From NCBI GenBank assembly GCA_045645805.1, contig JAZRJL010000067.1, positions 1 to 34,242 on the forward strand: a stretch of 34,242 bases of DNA, in the 5' to 3' direction. Origin of the DNA: SIG440 sp045645805. Its GTDB lineage: Bacteria; Bacillota; Clostridia; Monoglobales; Monoglobaceae. Position numbers and translations under genes: made by a program. Positions 8,265-17,435 of the stretch are shown here, one piece after another. A model generated the notes under the pieces. The model worked only from the letters and a program-made list of their open reading frames with translations, made no database searches and had not been told where the DNA came from. How positions within the stretch are numbered: position 1 is the stretch's first letter; each line of letters opens with the position of its first letter.

Positions 8265-9068
8265 ATGAGCAACCCCAAAGTTTCTGTAATTATGGGAATA
8301 TACAATGGCGAGAAAACAATGAAAAGAGCTATTGATTCCATTATAAGTCAAACCTATACTGATTGGGAGCTTATAATTTGTGATGATTGTTCTACTGATG
8401 ATACATATAAAATTGCATCAGAATATGCAGAGAATGATAAACGTATTAAAGTGATTGGAAATGAAAAGAATATGCGGCTTGCATATTCGTTAAATCATTG
8501 CCTTTCTGTTGCTCAAGGTGAATATATTGCCCGGATGGATGATGATGATGTTTGTATGCCTGAAAGGTTTGAAAAGCAGGTTGAGTACCTTGATGCTCAC
8601 CCTGAAATGGCAGTTGTTGGGTCGACGGTGATTGTTTTTGATGAAACTGGAGATCTTGGTGTTCGTGGTCTTGGCACTGAATATCCTATAAGAAAGTCAA
8701 ACAAGCTTTCAATACCTTTTGCACACCCAACAATAATGATGAGAAAAACGGCATATGATCTTTTGGGTGGGTATACAGTAAGTCCGGAAACCTTAAGGGC
8801 GGAAGATTTAGATTTGTGGTACAGATTCAGACTTGAAAAGCTTGACGGATATGTAATACAGGAGCCATTGCTTCGGTATTATGTGCCAATAGAGGCGTAT
8901 AAGAAACGGAGTGTAAAGGCTGCTAAGGGAATGGTTAAAATAAAGAAAAAATATTTTAAGCCGCTTGGTGTCCAGAAAAGGTATTGGTTCTTGATTTATA
9001 AGCCGCTTGTTTCAGCACTTTTACCTAATTGGCTAATGGCTTTATATCATAAAAAGAGATTAAAATAA
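8265..9068 (+). CDS. Glycosyltransferase, GT2 family
   Basis: Inverting GT-A glycosyltransferase acting in the cytoplasm on the lipid-linked repeat unit. The 267-aa protein begins with the family pattern KVSVIMGIYNGEK, has DDCSTDD for nucleotide binding, ARMDDDD as the DxD metal site near residue 90, and a RAEDLDLWYR segment in the acceptor region. A GTG at 8253 overlaps the AGGAG at 8249-8253 and cannot be the start. The ATG at 8265 lies 11 bases after it and is preferred. The C-terminal 50 residues are basic with a hydrophobic stretch that may touch the membrane. Confidence 0.92.
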   Translation: MSNPKVSVIMGIYNGEKTMKRAIDSIISQTYTDWELIICDDCSTDDTYKIASEYAENDKRIKVIGNEKNMRLAYSLNHCLSVAQGEYIARMDDDDVCMPERFEKQVEYLDAHPEMAVVGSTVIVFDETGDLGVRGLGTEYPIRKSNKLSIPFAHPTIMMRKTAYDLLGGYTVSPETLRAEDLDLWYRFRLEKLDGYVIQEPLLRYYVPIEAYKKRSVKAAKGMVKIKKKYFKPLGVQKRYWFLIYKPLVSALLPNWLMALYHKKRLK

Positions 9069-9098
9069 CGAGTATTTTACTGAAAGGGATCATCTATT

Positions 9099-10223
9099 GT
9101 GTTTAACGAATTTAACAGCTGGCTGTTTTATCTGGGTGTTTTTGGCGGTTCTGCCTATCTTCTTGGATTTATAAGAGAAAATCAAAAAAAGCGGACGTTT
9201 TTTGTTACGGCGATTACTTTAGCCGCACTGGCTTTGCCAATTTTAATCGCTGCATATCGGTGTTGTGGTTCGGACACTCTTGGCTACCTTAGGTTATATG
9301 TCGGAACAAGAAGAATTCCCTGGAAGCAGCTTGTTGAAAATATCGAAGGAATTTCTGAGGTAGGACATACTTTTTTAACTAAGTTTTTGGGATATTTCAA
9401 AAGTGTAAGAATTTATCTTGGAACATATGCAGCAATTACAGTAGGCTTTTTTTATTTGTCAACAAAAAAAATAAAAAATGAATCGTTGCCCTTAGTTATG
9501 CTGTTGTTTTATTTTGGAACTTTTGGCAGTACTTTTAATATAATGAGGCAGGGTATCGCAATTGCTTTGGTTGCTTATGCATATAAATTTGTTTTTGAAA
9601 AAAATTTCAAAAAATTTATAGTTTTTATATTATTGGCCTCCCTGTTTCATTTGTCTGCGATTGTGGCAGTCTTTACCTATTTTGTATGGACAAAGAATAA
9701 CAAGACCATATCGCCGGTTATATTGTTTGCAGCGACGATAGCGGTTGTTCTGATAGCTATTAATCTTGACTCGGTCCTTGGCGTTTTAGAAAATCGCGAA
9801 TTCGAGTCAGCGTCAATTCAACGCTATGTCGGATATGGTAATGAGGTTGACGTTGAGTTTAAAAATCGTGACTTTTATCTGAATTTGTTGCTTGCTGTCA
9901 TTATGATGACTCATTACAGCCGATTAGTAAAAATTGATGAAAAGAATGCATTTTTAATCTTTTTGTTTTATATTAGTGTGGCGTTGGGACTTTGTGGATT
10001 TATAAATCCGTTTGCAAAGAGAATTTCGATGTATTTTGGTATAACATCGCACTGGGTTTTAGCGGATATTCCCAAGTGCTATAAAGACCATGTATCTGTC
10101 TGGGCGGCAAGACTGTTGGTTATTCTTTATGCGATAGTAAGGTTTACTATCACGGCATATATTCTTGGCGGAGCAGATTTAATTCCATATATATGGATAA
10201 TTCCTTCATGGGCGAGGCTTTAA
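9099..10223 (+). CDS. EpsG/Wzy-like polysaccharide polymerase
   Basis: Multi-pass membrane protein of 374 aa with about 10 hydrophobic segments. It shows two hallmarks of the EpsG family: an Arg-containing segment AAYRCCGSDTLGY after the second helix and FNIMRQGIAIALVAYA in the middle. Such proteins are the presumed polymerases joining repeat units outside the membrane in Wzx/Wzy systems. The GTG start has AAAGGGA 9 bases upstream. The flippase gene 12346-13746 is its expected partner. O-antigen ligase function is an alternative, but the RQ motif favours EpsG. Confidence 0.85.
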   Translation: MFNEFNSWLFYLGVFGGSAYLLGFIRENQKKRTFFVTAITLAALALPILIAAYRCCGSDTLGYLRLYVGTRRIPWKQLVENIEGISEVGHTFLTKFLGYFKSVRIYLGTYAAITVGFFYLSTKKIKNESLPLVMLLFYFGTFGSTFNIMRQGIAIALVAYAYKFVFEKNFKKFIVFILLASLFHLSAIVAVFTYFVWTKNNKTISPVILFAATIAVVLIAINLDSVLGVLENREFESASIQRYVGYGNEVDVEFKNRDFYLNLLLAVIMMTHYSRLVKIDEKNAFLIFLFYISVALGLCGFINPFAKRISMYFGITSHWVLADIPKCYKDHVSVWAARLLVILYAIVRFTITAYILGGADLIPYIWIIPSWARL

Positions 10224-10263
10224 AAAAGTTTTTGTATGAATTGTTTTTGAAAGGAGCGGTATA

Positions 10264-11052
10264 ATGATACCTAAAACGATACATTATTGTTGGTTTGGCG
10301 GTAATCCCCTTCCCGAGCTTGCACAAAAATGCATTGAAAGCTGGAAAAAGTTTTGTCCTGATTATGAAATAATTCAATGGGATGAAACTAATTTTGATAT
10401 AAATCAAAATGATTATTGCCGTGAAGCATATGAAGCAAAAAAGTGGGCGTTTGTAAGCGATTATGCAAGGCTAAAGATTTTGTATGAATATGGCGGTATT
10501 TATATGGATACCGATGTTGAGGTAATAAAAAATTTAGATTGTTTTTTAAACCATACTGCGTTTGTTGGCTTTGAAAGTGAGCGTTGTGTACAAACGGGAG
10601 TTATGGCATCAGAAAAAAATGGTGAATGGATAAAACTTTTATTGTCAAGTTATGATGATAGAAAATTTATACTTAAAGATGGGAAATTGGATTTGACTAC
10701 TAATGTTGCAGTCATAACAGAAATAATGGAAAAGGAATATAATCTTACGTTAAATGATAGCATACAAGAGGTTGCAGGTGTGTACAAAATTTATTCTTCA
10801 GAATATTTTTGTGCTAAGGATTATATTACTAAGGAATTAAAAATAACAGATAACACTTATACAATACACCATTATGACGGCTCATGGGCAAGTGAATCGT
10901 GGAAATGGCGGTCTAAGTTTATTCAAAGGTATTATAGGCTTTTTGGCAAAGCAGGGGCAAGGTATTTATCTTTAGTTGTATATTGTATAAAAGAAAGTGA
11001 ATGGAAGCAAATAGGTAATAAAATAAAAAAGCATATAAGAAAAGTGAGATAG
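10264..11052 (+). CDS. Glycosyltransferase, GT32 (DXD sugar-binding) family
   Basis: Predicted capsular glycosyltransferase of 262 aa. It opens with IPKTIHYCWFGGNPLP, the typical GT32/OCH1-like start. YARLKILYEYGGIYMDTDVE (67-86) contains the DxD metal/nucleotide site at 82-84. HHYDGSWASESWKW near the C-terminus is the usual closing motif of bacterial members. GAAAGGAG lies just ahead of the ATG. It presumably adds one sugar of the repeat unit. Donor and linkage are unknown. Confidence 0.92.
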   Translation: MIPKTIHYCWFGGNPLPELAQKCIESWKKFCPDYEIIQWDETNFDINQNDYCREAYEAKKWAFVSDYARLKILYEYGGIYMDTDVEVIKNLDCFLNHTAFVGFESERCVQTGVMASEKNGEWIKLLLSSYDDRKFILKDGKLDLTTNVAVITEIMEKEYNLTLNDSIQEVAGVYKIYSSEYFCAKDYITKELKITDNTYTIHHYDGSWASESWKWRSKFIQRYYRLFGKAGARYLSLVVYCIKESEWKQIGNKIKKHIRKVR

Positions 11053-11101
11053 CGTTTCAACAAGCTTTATCAAGTACTGTTATTCAAGGAGAAACCTTAT
11101 T

Positions 11102-12328
11102 ATGAAAGTAACAAAATATATAGGTCCTTTATTAAAAATTATTCAAAAAATAATACCTGTAAAAAAAAGCCGTGTGTTATTTACAAGTTTTAATGGACAT
11201 TATTCGGACAGCCCCAAATGTATTTCGCAAAAAATATATGAGCTTGCTCCACAATTGGAGCAGGTATGGCTTGTTAAAAAACAGTATATTAATAACTTGC
11301 CTGAATATGTACGTGCTATTGATATAGACCGCATTTTTACAGCATTTTGGTACAGAGCAACAGCGCATATTATTGTAGACAATGTGTATGGCGAGAAAGC
11401 CATTTCTTTAAATAAAAACAAAGGGTCAAAGCTTACATTTTGGATTAAAAGTTTTCTTAACAAAAAAAGAGGACAGTTTGTATTTACTACATGGCATGGC
11501 ACTCCGCTTAAAAGAATGGGCCGAGACCAGATAGGACAGAATATAGTGGATTTTTCGTGCCCGCAAACGACTATGCTGTTGGGAAATCAGTTTACGCTGG
11601 ATATTATGAAACATATAACCTTTGGAAAAATCAAAATGGAGCTTTTAGGAACACCAAGAAATGATATTTTGTTTTTATCGACTGACAAAGAACTTGAGAT
11701 AAAGAAAAAGCTTGGAGTTCCAGAGGATAAAAAAATAATTCTTTTTGCACCAACATTTCGCAGTGATGCTGAGGCGGGAATGGCAAATACAAATGTATAT
11801 CGAAGCGGAATAAACCAGCTTGAGGAGATAGACTTTTCGCTTTTGTTTGAAACATTGTCAAAGGTGTTTGGCGGAGAGTGGGTAATGGTATGTCGTTTTC
11901 ATTATCATGTTGAAGCAAAGCTTGATTGGAATAAACTTCAACAAAAATATTCTGGTAGAATTATCAATGGAAATGAGTTTGATGATATGTCAGATTATTT
12001 GGCTTGTGCAGATGTTTTGCTGACAGATGCAAGTTCGTCAATGTTTGACTTTGCGATTAGAAAAAAACCGTGTTTTTTATTCTTTCCGGATATAGATTAT
12101 TATAAGAATTCAGAGAGAGGCTTTTACATGCAAATTAATGAATTGCCTTTTGAAATTGCAGAAAACTTTTTGGACTTAATTAAAAATATTACGGAATTTA
12201 ATGAAAAAGAATATATTGCTAAGGTACAAGCATTATTAGAAAAAATTGAAAGTGTTGATGATTTAAATTCTTCTGAAAGAGTTGCGAAGTATATACTTAA
12301 GAGGGGTGGATACAAACGAACGCTTTAG
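11102..12328 (+). CDS. CDP-glycerol:poly/glycerophosphotransferase (TagB/TagF-like)
   Basis: Transfers glycerol-3-phosphate (or a related polyol phosphate) from its CDP form to a glycan or lipid-linked acceptor. The 408-aa protein has the conserved blocks TWHGTPLKRMG near 130-140, LLGTPRNDIL, ILFAPTFR, and the C-terminal DMSDYLACADVLLTDASSS with FFPDIDYY, characteristic of the CDP-glycerol glycerophosphotransferase family. It has no N-terminal glycosyltransferase domain. With the TagD gene at 13762 the locus can both make and use CDP-glycerol. A single-addition substituent seems more likely than a full teichoic acid chain because a Wzx/Wzy set is present, but that is inference. Confidence 0.92.
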   Translation: MKVTKYIGPLLKIIQKIIPVKKSRVLFTSFNGHYSDSPKCISQKIYELAPQLEQVWLVKKQYINNLPEYVRAIDIDRIFTAFWYRATAHIIVDNVYGEKAISLNKNKGSKLTFWIKSFLNKKRGQFVFTTWHGTPLKRMGRDQIGQNIVDFSCPQTTMLLGNQFTLDIMKHITFGKIKMELLGTPRNDILFLSTDKELEIKKKLGVPEDKKIILFAPTFRSDAEAGMANTNVYRSGINQLEEIDFSLLFETLSKVFGGEWVMVCRFHYHVEAKLDWNKLQQKYSGRIINGNEFDDMSDYLACADVLLTDASSSMFDFAIRKKPCFLFFPDIDYYKNSERGFYMQINELPFEIAENFLDLIKNITEFNEKEYIAKVQALLEKIESVDDLNSSERVAKYILKRGGYKRTL

Positions 12329-12345
12329 TTAATAAATGGAGAAGA

Positions 12346-13746
12346 ATGCCGGATTCTGCCAAGTCCACAATTGCGTTTATTATTTCATCGTTTATTTTGA
12401 AAGGCATTGCTTTCATTACAACTCCAATATTTACCCGAATAATGGATGCTTCTCAGTATGGAATTATATCAAATTTTAACTCGTGGATGTTGATTATTGA
12501 AGTTTTTGCTCTGTTAGGACTGACATCAGCAGGTGTATTTAACGTTGGACTGAGCGATTACAAAGACAGCAGAGATTCGTATATAGTTTCTTTGTTATGT
12601 CTTTGCAACATTACGACAGTAGTTGTATTTGGCGTTATTTTTTTAATAAAATATTTTTTAGGTGAAGAATTTATTCTTCCGGTAAACCAGCTTGTTTTGA
12701 TGTTGATATATTTACTTTTTAGTCCGGCACAAATCTTTTGGATTACGCGAAAAAAGTATGAATTTACATATAAGCTTGCGTTTTGCGTGACCATTGCCTC
12801 AACAATTTTTTCACAGGCAGTATCTATTATTGCAGTAAAAAGTTCATCGGCACAGAATTTAGGAGAGATCAAGCTTTGGAGTCAGCATCTTACATCACTC
12901 ATATTTGTTTTACCTATATATATTCACATTTTTATAAAGGGTAAATTAACAAATATACTTAAATATTGGAAACAGGTTTTAGTTTTTGCATTACCTCTTA
13001 TTCCACATTATTTAGCTCAGCATATATCAAGCGGCGCAGGCCGTATTATGCTGAATGAAATGGTATCATCTGCTGCGACCGGTATTTATTCGGTTGTAAG
13101 CAATATTTCTGTTATTGCCTCTGTTGTCTGGGGCGCAATAAATGCTTCTTTGATTGCGTTTACCTTTGAAAATATACGTGAAGGCAAAAGTAAAAATATA
13201 AATGGCGTTGTAGTACTTTTGTTAATGGGCTATGCACTTGTTTGTGTATCAATTGCGTTGATTGCACCGGATGTAATGAAAATTTTAGCCCCTGAGGAGT
13301 ACTATGCCGGAGTGTATGCTGTCCCTCCTGTTTTAGGCGTGGTGTTTTTGTCCGCTTTGTATAATGTATATGCTAACATTGAGTTTTATCACAAAAAGAC
13401 AGGACACATTGCGGTGTCAACAATTATTGCAACAGTTGTTAACGTGGGATTTAACTTAGTTCTTATTCCTAAATTTACATTTGTAGGTGCGGCATATGCA
13501 ACATTGATATCTAATGTAGTTCTTGTATTTTTACACTACAAAGGCTATAAAAAGTGTTCGGCAGAGCCGGTTTACAACAGCGGCAATATATTTTTGATAG
13601 CATTGAGTTGTGTTGTCGCATGCATATTGTGCAGTTGCCTTTATGCAAATTCCACCGTAAGATATTTGCTGGTTGCATGCATATTGGTATTATTCATATA
13701 TAAAAGAAAAATTGTTGTTGACATTATAAAGAATATAAGAAAGTAA
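12346..13746 (+). CDS. Wzx-like polysaccharide flippase (MOP superfamily)
   Basis: Membrane transporter of 466 aa with about 14 hydrophobic segments that would move lipid-linked repeat units across the membrane. The N-terminal region FILKGIAFITTPIFTRIMD and QYGIISNFNSW match the polysaccharide biosynthesis (RfbX/Wzx) family. The ATG at 12346 has GGAG only 4 bases upstream. The frame is open back to 12301 without ATG, GTG or TTG, and the NKWRRM codons upstream of the ATG resemble the N-terminus of relatives, so the true start could be non-canonical. It pairs functionally with the EpsG-like polymerase. Confidence 0.93.
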   Translation: MPDSAKSTIAFIISSFILKGIAFITTPIFTRIMDASQYGIISNFNSWMLIIEVFALLGLTSAGVFNVGLSDYKDSRDSYIVSLLCLCNITTVVVFGVIFLIKYFLGEEFILPVNQLVLMLIYLLFSPAQIFWITRKKYEFTYKLAFCVTIASTIFSQAVSIIAVKSSSAQNLGEIKLWSQHLTSLIFVLPIYIHIFIKGKLTNILKYWKQVLVFALPLIPHYLAQHISSGAGRIMLNEMVSSAATGIYSVVSNISVIASVVWGAINASLIAFTFENIREGKSKNINGVVVLLLMGYALVCVSIALIAPDVMKILAPEEYYAGVYAVPPVLGVVFLSALYNVYANIEFYHKKTGHIAVSTIIATVVNVGFNLVLIPKFTFVGAAYATLISNVVLVFLHYKGYKKCSAEPVYNSGNIFLIALSCVVACILCSCLYANSTVRYLLVACILVLFIYKRKIVVDIIKNIRK

Positions 13747-13761
13747 CAGGAGGCGAGATTA

Positions 13762-14166
13762 ATGAAACGAGTTATTACATATGGTACATTTGACTTACTT
13801 CATTATGGACACATTAATTTATTAAAGCGGGCAAAGGAATTAGGAGATTATCTTGTAGTTGTTGTTTCGACTGATGAATTCAACTGGAATGAAAAACAAA
13901 AGAAATGCTATTTTTCTTATGAAGAAAGAAAGTCCTTAGTTGAAGCTGTTCGTTATGTGGATTTGGTTATTCCTGAAACCTGTTGGGAACAAAAGGTTAC
14001 CGACGTTGATGAATATCACATAGATACTTTTGTAATGGGCGATGATTGGGAGGGCAAGTTTGATTTTTTAAAAGAAAAATGCGAGGTTGTGTATCTTCCA
14101 AGAACACCGGAAATTTCCACAACTAAAATAAAAAAGGATTTGCTGGACAAGAAAGATAATAAGTAG
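13762..14166 (+). CDS. tagD: Glycerol-3-phosphate cytidylyltransferase
   Basis: Makes CDP-glycerol from CTP and glycerol-3-phosphate in the cytoplasm. The 134-aa protein has the usual length and motifs: TYGTFDLLHYGHINLLKRA with HYGH at 14-17, MGDDWEGKFD at 92-101 and RTPEISTTKIK at 114-124. ACAGGAGGCGA is a strong ribosome binding site. Its product is the donor for the TagB/TagF-like transferase at 11102-12328. Here the IST motif is intact, in contrast to the cytidylyltransferase domain of the fusion protein at 6079. Confidence 0.96.
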   Translation: MKRVITYGTFDLLHYGHINLLKRAKELGDYLVVVVSTDEFNWNEKQKKCYFSYEERKSLVEAVRYVDLVIPETCWEQKVTDVDEYHIDTFVMGDDWEGKFDFLKEKCEVVYLPRTPEISTTKIKKDLLDKKDNK

Positions 14167-14193
14167 TTTTTATTGATTAGAGGATATAATACG

Positions 14194-15363
14194 ATGTTGA
14201 ATATAAGCTTTTTATTAAGTGTTATAAAAAAAGTATTGAATTGCAATAACGCTGAGTTTGCATTTGATACTGATGCGAACACCGAATATTTGTACGCTTT
14301 TTCAAAAGCTCATCATTTAGCAGGGTTTTTGGGATTTTGTGCTGAATTTGTTGAACAATTACCACCTGAGCTTGCAAAAAAGTTTTTATATGAAAAAAAT
14401 CGGAGTATTGCAAGAGAGGCAACTCAACAGGTTGTGATTTCAGCTTTTTTGGACAAAATGGAGGAGAAAAAGCTGTTTTGTATGCCGTTAAAGGGGTATC
14501 AGATTAAAAATATGTATCCTCATCCGGCAATGCGGTATATGACCGATACGGATATCCTGATTGACAGCAATGATATTGAAAAAATTACCCAAATAATGAA
14601 GGACTTAGGACTTGAATATGACCACGAAACCTTGCACGAGGTAATTTTTACAAACAGACAACTTAATGTCGAGCTTCATAAAACCCTTGTTCCGTCAAAG
14701 CTTGGCAAATCTTATGATTATTATGCAGATTATCTGAAGTTTACCCAAGATGTTGAAGGAAGGCATTATGTAAAGAAAATGTCCGATGAGGACTTATATG
14801 TATATTCTGTTGATCATATTGCAAGACATTATATAGAGGGCGGAACAGGCATTAAATCTATAGTAGATATATATATAATGTCTCAAAAAGAGCTTGATTG
14901 GAAATATATAGAATGTGAACTTTCAAAGCTTGGTTTATATAAGTTTGGACATAATCTAAAATATCTTTCCAAAATGTGGTTCTCGGAGGAAGCTGTTGAG
15001 ATAGACGAAAGCATTTGTGAAATGGCAGATTTTATCTTCAAGAGCGGTGCGTTTGGCAGCAATAAAAATCGTACTGCGGCAGGCGTTTTTTTGCAGGAAG
15101 AAAGAGAGTGCAAAAAACAATTAAAACTCACCAGACTAATTAGCCAAATATTTGTTTCACCTGAGCATATAAAAATGCTTTACCCTGTTGTACGAAGGCA
15201 TCGCTGGCTTTATCCTGTATATGTTTTTGTACGGATTGGGGATATTTTGTTCAAACGCAAGGGTTCGATAAAAAAAGTGAGAAATATGATGAGTGTAACG
15301 AATTCTGAAACAGAAAAACTCAAGCAGCATTTTGAAAAAGTTGGCTTATCAGGTGACTTATAA
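14194..15363 (+). CDS. Nucleotidyltransferase family protein (PF14907-like)
   Basis: A 389-aa protein resembling the uncharacterised nucleotidyltransferase group found in capsule and lantibiotic loci. The motif MPLKGYQIKNMYPHPAMRY followed by TDTDILID (about 97-124) gives the KG and DxD elements of a nucleotidyltransferase fold. The C-terminal half is helical and basic. It has no signal peptide. The ATG at 14194 follows AGAGGA with a 9-base gap. A TTG at 14173 is in frame but lies upstream of that site. It is the last gene of the polysaccharide operon and is followed by a strong terminator. The substrate is unknown. Confidence 0.78.
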   Translation: MLNISFLLSVIKKVLNCNNAEFAFDTDANTEYLYAFSKAHHLAGFLGFCAEFVEQLPPELAKKFLYEKNRSIAREATQQVVISAFLDKMEEKKLFCMPLKGYQIKNMYPHPAMRYMTDTDILIDSNDIEKITQIMKDLGLEYDHETLHEVIFTNRQLNVELHKTLVPSKLGKSYDYYADYLKFTQDVEGRHYVKKMSDEDLYVYSVDHIARHYIEGGTGIKSIVDIYIMSQKELDWKYIECELSKLGLYKFGHNLKYLSKMWFSEEAVEIDESICEMADFIFKSGAFGSNKNRTAAGVFLQEERECKKQLKLTRLISQIFVSPEHIKMLYPVVRRHRWLYPVYVFVRIGDILFKRKGSIKKVRNMMSVTNSETEKLKQHFEKVGLSGDL

Positions 15364-15373
15364 AATTATGATG

Positions 15374-15404
15374 GGAGACTGTTTTGACAGCCTCCTTTTT
15401 TTTT
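15374..15404 (+). terminator. Terminator of the polysaccharide operon
   Basis: GGAG-A-CTGT (15374-15382) pairs with ACAG-C-CTCC (15387-15395), one A/C mismatch, followed by an uninterrupted run of nine T. It starts 11 bases after the stop of the last capsule gene and marks the right edge of the operon. Confidence 0.88.
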
Positions 15405-15426
15405 CTTTACAATTCCGTTACACTTA

Positions 15427-15454
15427 TTGACAAATTGGTTTAATGTGGTAGAAT
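15427..15454 (+). promoter_or_regulatory. Promoter of the ABC transporter gene
   Basis: A perfect -35 box TTGACA (15427-15432), a 16-base spacer, and TAGAAT (15449-15454) with an extended -10 TGG directly before it. It lies about 55 bases ahead of the ATG at 15509. Confidence 0.8.
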
Positions 15455-15508
15455 GACCTCAAAAGCGGTTATTTGCCGTAAAAAATTTGCCGTTGGGGTG
15501 ATATTGCT

Positions 15509-17392
15509 ATGAAAAATTCAAATGCAAGTTCAAACACAAACGAAACCGAAACCAAGACAAAACCAAAACCCAAGGCTGAGGAAAAAGCTCAGCGTAGACG
15601 GTATATCCCTGATTATGAGCAGCTCTTTCAGGACAGCGCCGAAACAAGCGGTGAAAGAAAGACTTCTTCGGGCATTTATATAAGGCTTCTTAAACAGTAT
15701 CGTGGTAAATTGTTTATTTCAACATTTTTGCACGTTGTTAAGCATTTACCGGCTCTTCTTATTCCGCTTATTACTGCCGAGGTTATAAATGTAGTTACAG
15801 TGGGCGGACCCGACACTGTGAAAAAGCTAGTTATATGGGGTGTTATTTTGCTGGTTTTGCTTGCGGAAAATATCCCTATGCATATGCTTCGTGAGAAATA
15901 CAACAACGAGGTTTTAAGAACTATCGGTGCAGGTCTTCGTAATACCGTTGTCCGCAAATTGCAGCATTTGTCACTTACATATCACAAGCAGCTTGAAAGT
16001 GGTAAGATTCAATCAAAGTTTATGCGTGATATTGAGGCGATTGAAGCCCTTAACCGACAGGTTACAAACAGCCTTTTGCCTACAATTGTAAATGTTTTTA
16101 TTTATATAGCTGTTGCTGTTATGAAAAGTGGAACGGTAACTTTGTTTTTTATAGCGGTAATTCCAATCAATGTTGCACTTGTTTATTCTTTCCGCAATTC
16201 TATGAGGGATTCAAACCGCAAATTCCGCAAGGAAAACGAAAATATATCGGCCAAGATGTCGAGTATGATTGATATGATTCCCGTAACCAAGGCTCATGGT
16301 CTGGAAGATGAGGAAATTGTTGAGCTTGAAGAAAAAATCCGTATTCTTAAGGAACACGGTCTTCTGGTTGACAAGGTAAATGCTTATTTTGGTTCTGTAA
16401 TCTGGGTTGCCAGCCAGATTATGAGCGGAGTATGTCTTTTCTTTACCGCATGGCTTGCCATGGAGGGAAAAATTCAGATTGGTGATGTGGTGCTTTTTCA
16501 AAGCTACTTCAACAACATCTCAACATCTATTCAGGGCATTATAAATGTTTATCCCGAGCTTACCCGAGGTATGGAATCCGTAAGCTCTGTGTCCGAGATT
16601 ATTCTTTCAAAAGACTTAGAAGACAATACGGGCAAAATCAAGCTGAGATATGTTCACGGAACAGTACAGTTCAAAAATGCACGTTATCGTTATCCCAACG
16701 CCGATGAAGATATGATAAAAGGCTTAAATCTTGATGTTGAGCCGGGTGAATGTGTGGCATTTGTAGGGTCGTCTGGCTCGGGCAAGTCCACTGTTATGAA
16801 TATGATAATAGGCTTTTTGAAGCCTACCGGCGGCGAATTCCTTATTGACGGAAAACCCATAGATGCACTTAGTTTAAGTCAGTATCGTCGTTTTATTTCT
16901 GTTGTACCGCAAAACTGCGTTATGTTTACGGGTACAATTCGCGAAAATATTGTGTACGGACTTAAGGATATTTCCGAGGAGCGGCTCCGTGAGGTTGTTC
17001 ATCTTGCAAATATTGATGAATTTACCGACAAGCTCCCCGATGGCCTTGATACATTTGTTGGCGAAAATGGTGCAACCTTGTCGGGCGGACAAAAGCAAAG
17101 AATTTCTATTGCACGTGCCCTTATCCGTGACCCCAAAATTCTTATCCTTGACGAGGCAACCTCAGCACTTGACAACATTTCGGAATATCATGTTCAGCAG
17201 GCAATAAATCGCCTGACTAAGGGCAGAACAACCTTTATTGTTGCTCACCGCCTTTCAACAATACGCAATGCCAACAAGATTGTTGTTATGGAAAACGGCG
17301 AATGTATTGAAACAGGAACATATGCCGAGCTTATGGAGAAAAAGGGTAAGTTTTTCGAGCTTAAGAGCCTTAACGATGTTGTAGACGCATAA
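15509..17392 (+). CDS. ABC transporter, fused permease and ATP-binding half-transporter
   Basis: Exporter-type ABC protein of 627 aa that would work as a homodimer in the cytoplasmic membrane. An unusual N-terminal extension of about 50 residues is rich in Lys, Glu, Thr and Asn and hydrophilic. The six-helix transmembrane domain spans roughly 65-350. The ATPase domain (about 385-620) has Walker A GSSGSGKST near 418-426, the LSGGQKQRISIARAL signature near 523, Walker B ILILDEAT near 545, and the switch His in VAHRLST. GGGGTG lies 8 bases before the ATG. It is a single-gene unit, so a lipid, peptide or drug substrate cannot be chosen. Its nearness to the polysaccharide locus is not evidence of a role there, since it has its own promoter. 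Confidence 0.93.
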   Translation: MKNSNASSNTNETETKTKPKPKAEEKAQRRRYIPDYEQLFQDSAETSGERKTSSGIYIRLLKQYRGKLFISTFLHVVKHLPALLIPLITAEVINVVTVGGPDTVKKLVIWGVILLVLLAENIPMHMLREKYNNEVLRTIGAGLRNTVVRKLQHLSLTYHKQLESGKIQSKFMRDIEAIEALNRQVTNSLLPTIVNVFIYIAVAVMKSGTVTLFFIAVIPINVALVYSFRNSMRDSNRKFRKENENISAKMSSMIDMIPVTKAHGLEDEEIVELEEKIRILKEHGLLVDKVNAYFGSVIWVASQIMSGVCLFFTAWLAMEGKIQIGDVVLFQSYFNNISTSIQGIINVYPELTRGMESVSSVSEIILSKDLEDNTGKIKLRYVHGTVQFKNARYRYPNADEDMIKGLNLDVEPGECVAFVGSSGSGKSTVMNMIIGFLKPTGGEFLIDGKPIDALSLSQYRRFISVVPQNCVMFTGTIRENIVYGLKDISEERLREVVHLANIDEFTDKLPDGLDTFVGENGATLSGGQKQRISIARALIRDPKILILDEATSALDNISEYHVQQAINRLTKGRTTFIVAHRLSTIRNANKIVVMENGECIETGTYAELMEKKGKFFELKSLNDVVDA

Positions 17393-17396
17393 TTTT

Positions 17397-17433
17397 AAAA
17401 TCACCTCATATATTTTATGTGAGGTGATTTTTT
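17397..17433 (+). terminator. Terminator whose 3' arm contains the tspO ribosome binding site
   Basis: A perfect 12-bp stem (17397-17408 with 17420-17431) with an 11-base loop and a T-run (17428-17433) starts 5 bases after the ABC gene stop. The 3' arm includes GAGGTGA (17421-17427), which is 8 bases ahead of the tspO ATG. Termination and ribosome binding therefore use the same bases. Confidence 0.8.
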
Positions 17434-17435
17434 AT

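Noticed and set aside
11102..14166. A wall teichoic acid biosynthesis cluster
   Set aside because: TagD and a TagB/F-like protein are present, but TagA, TagO and TagGH are not, and a Wzx/EpsG pair with several glycosyltransferases indicates a heteropolysaccharide.
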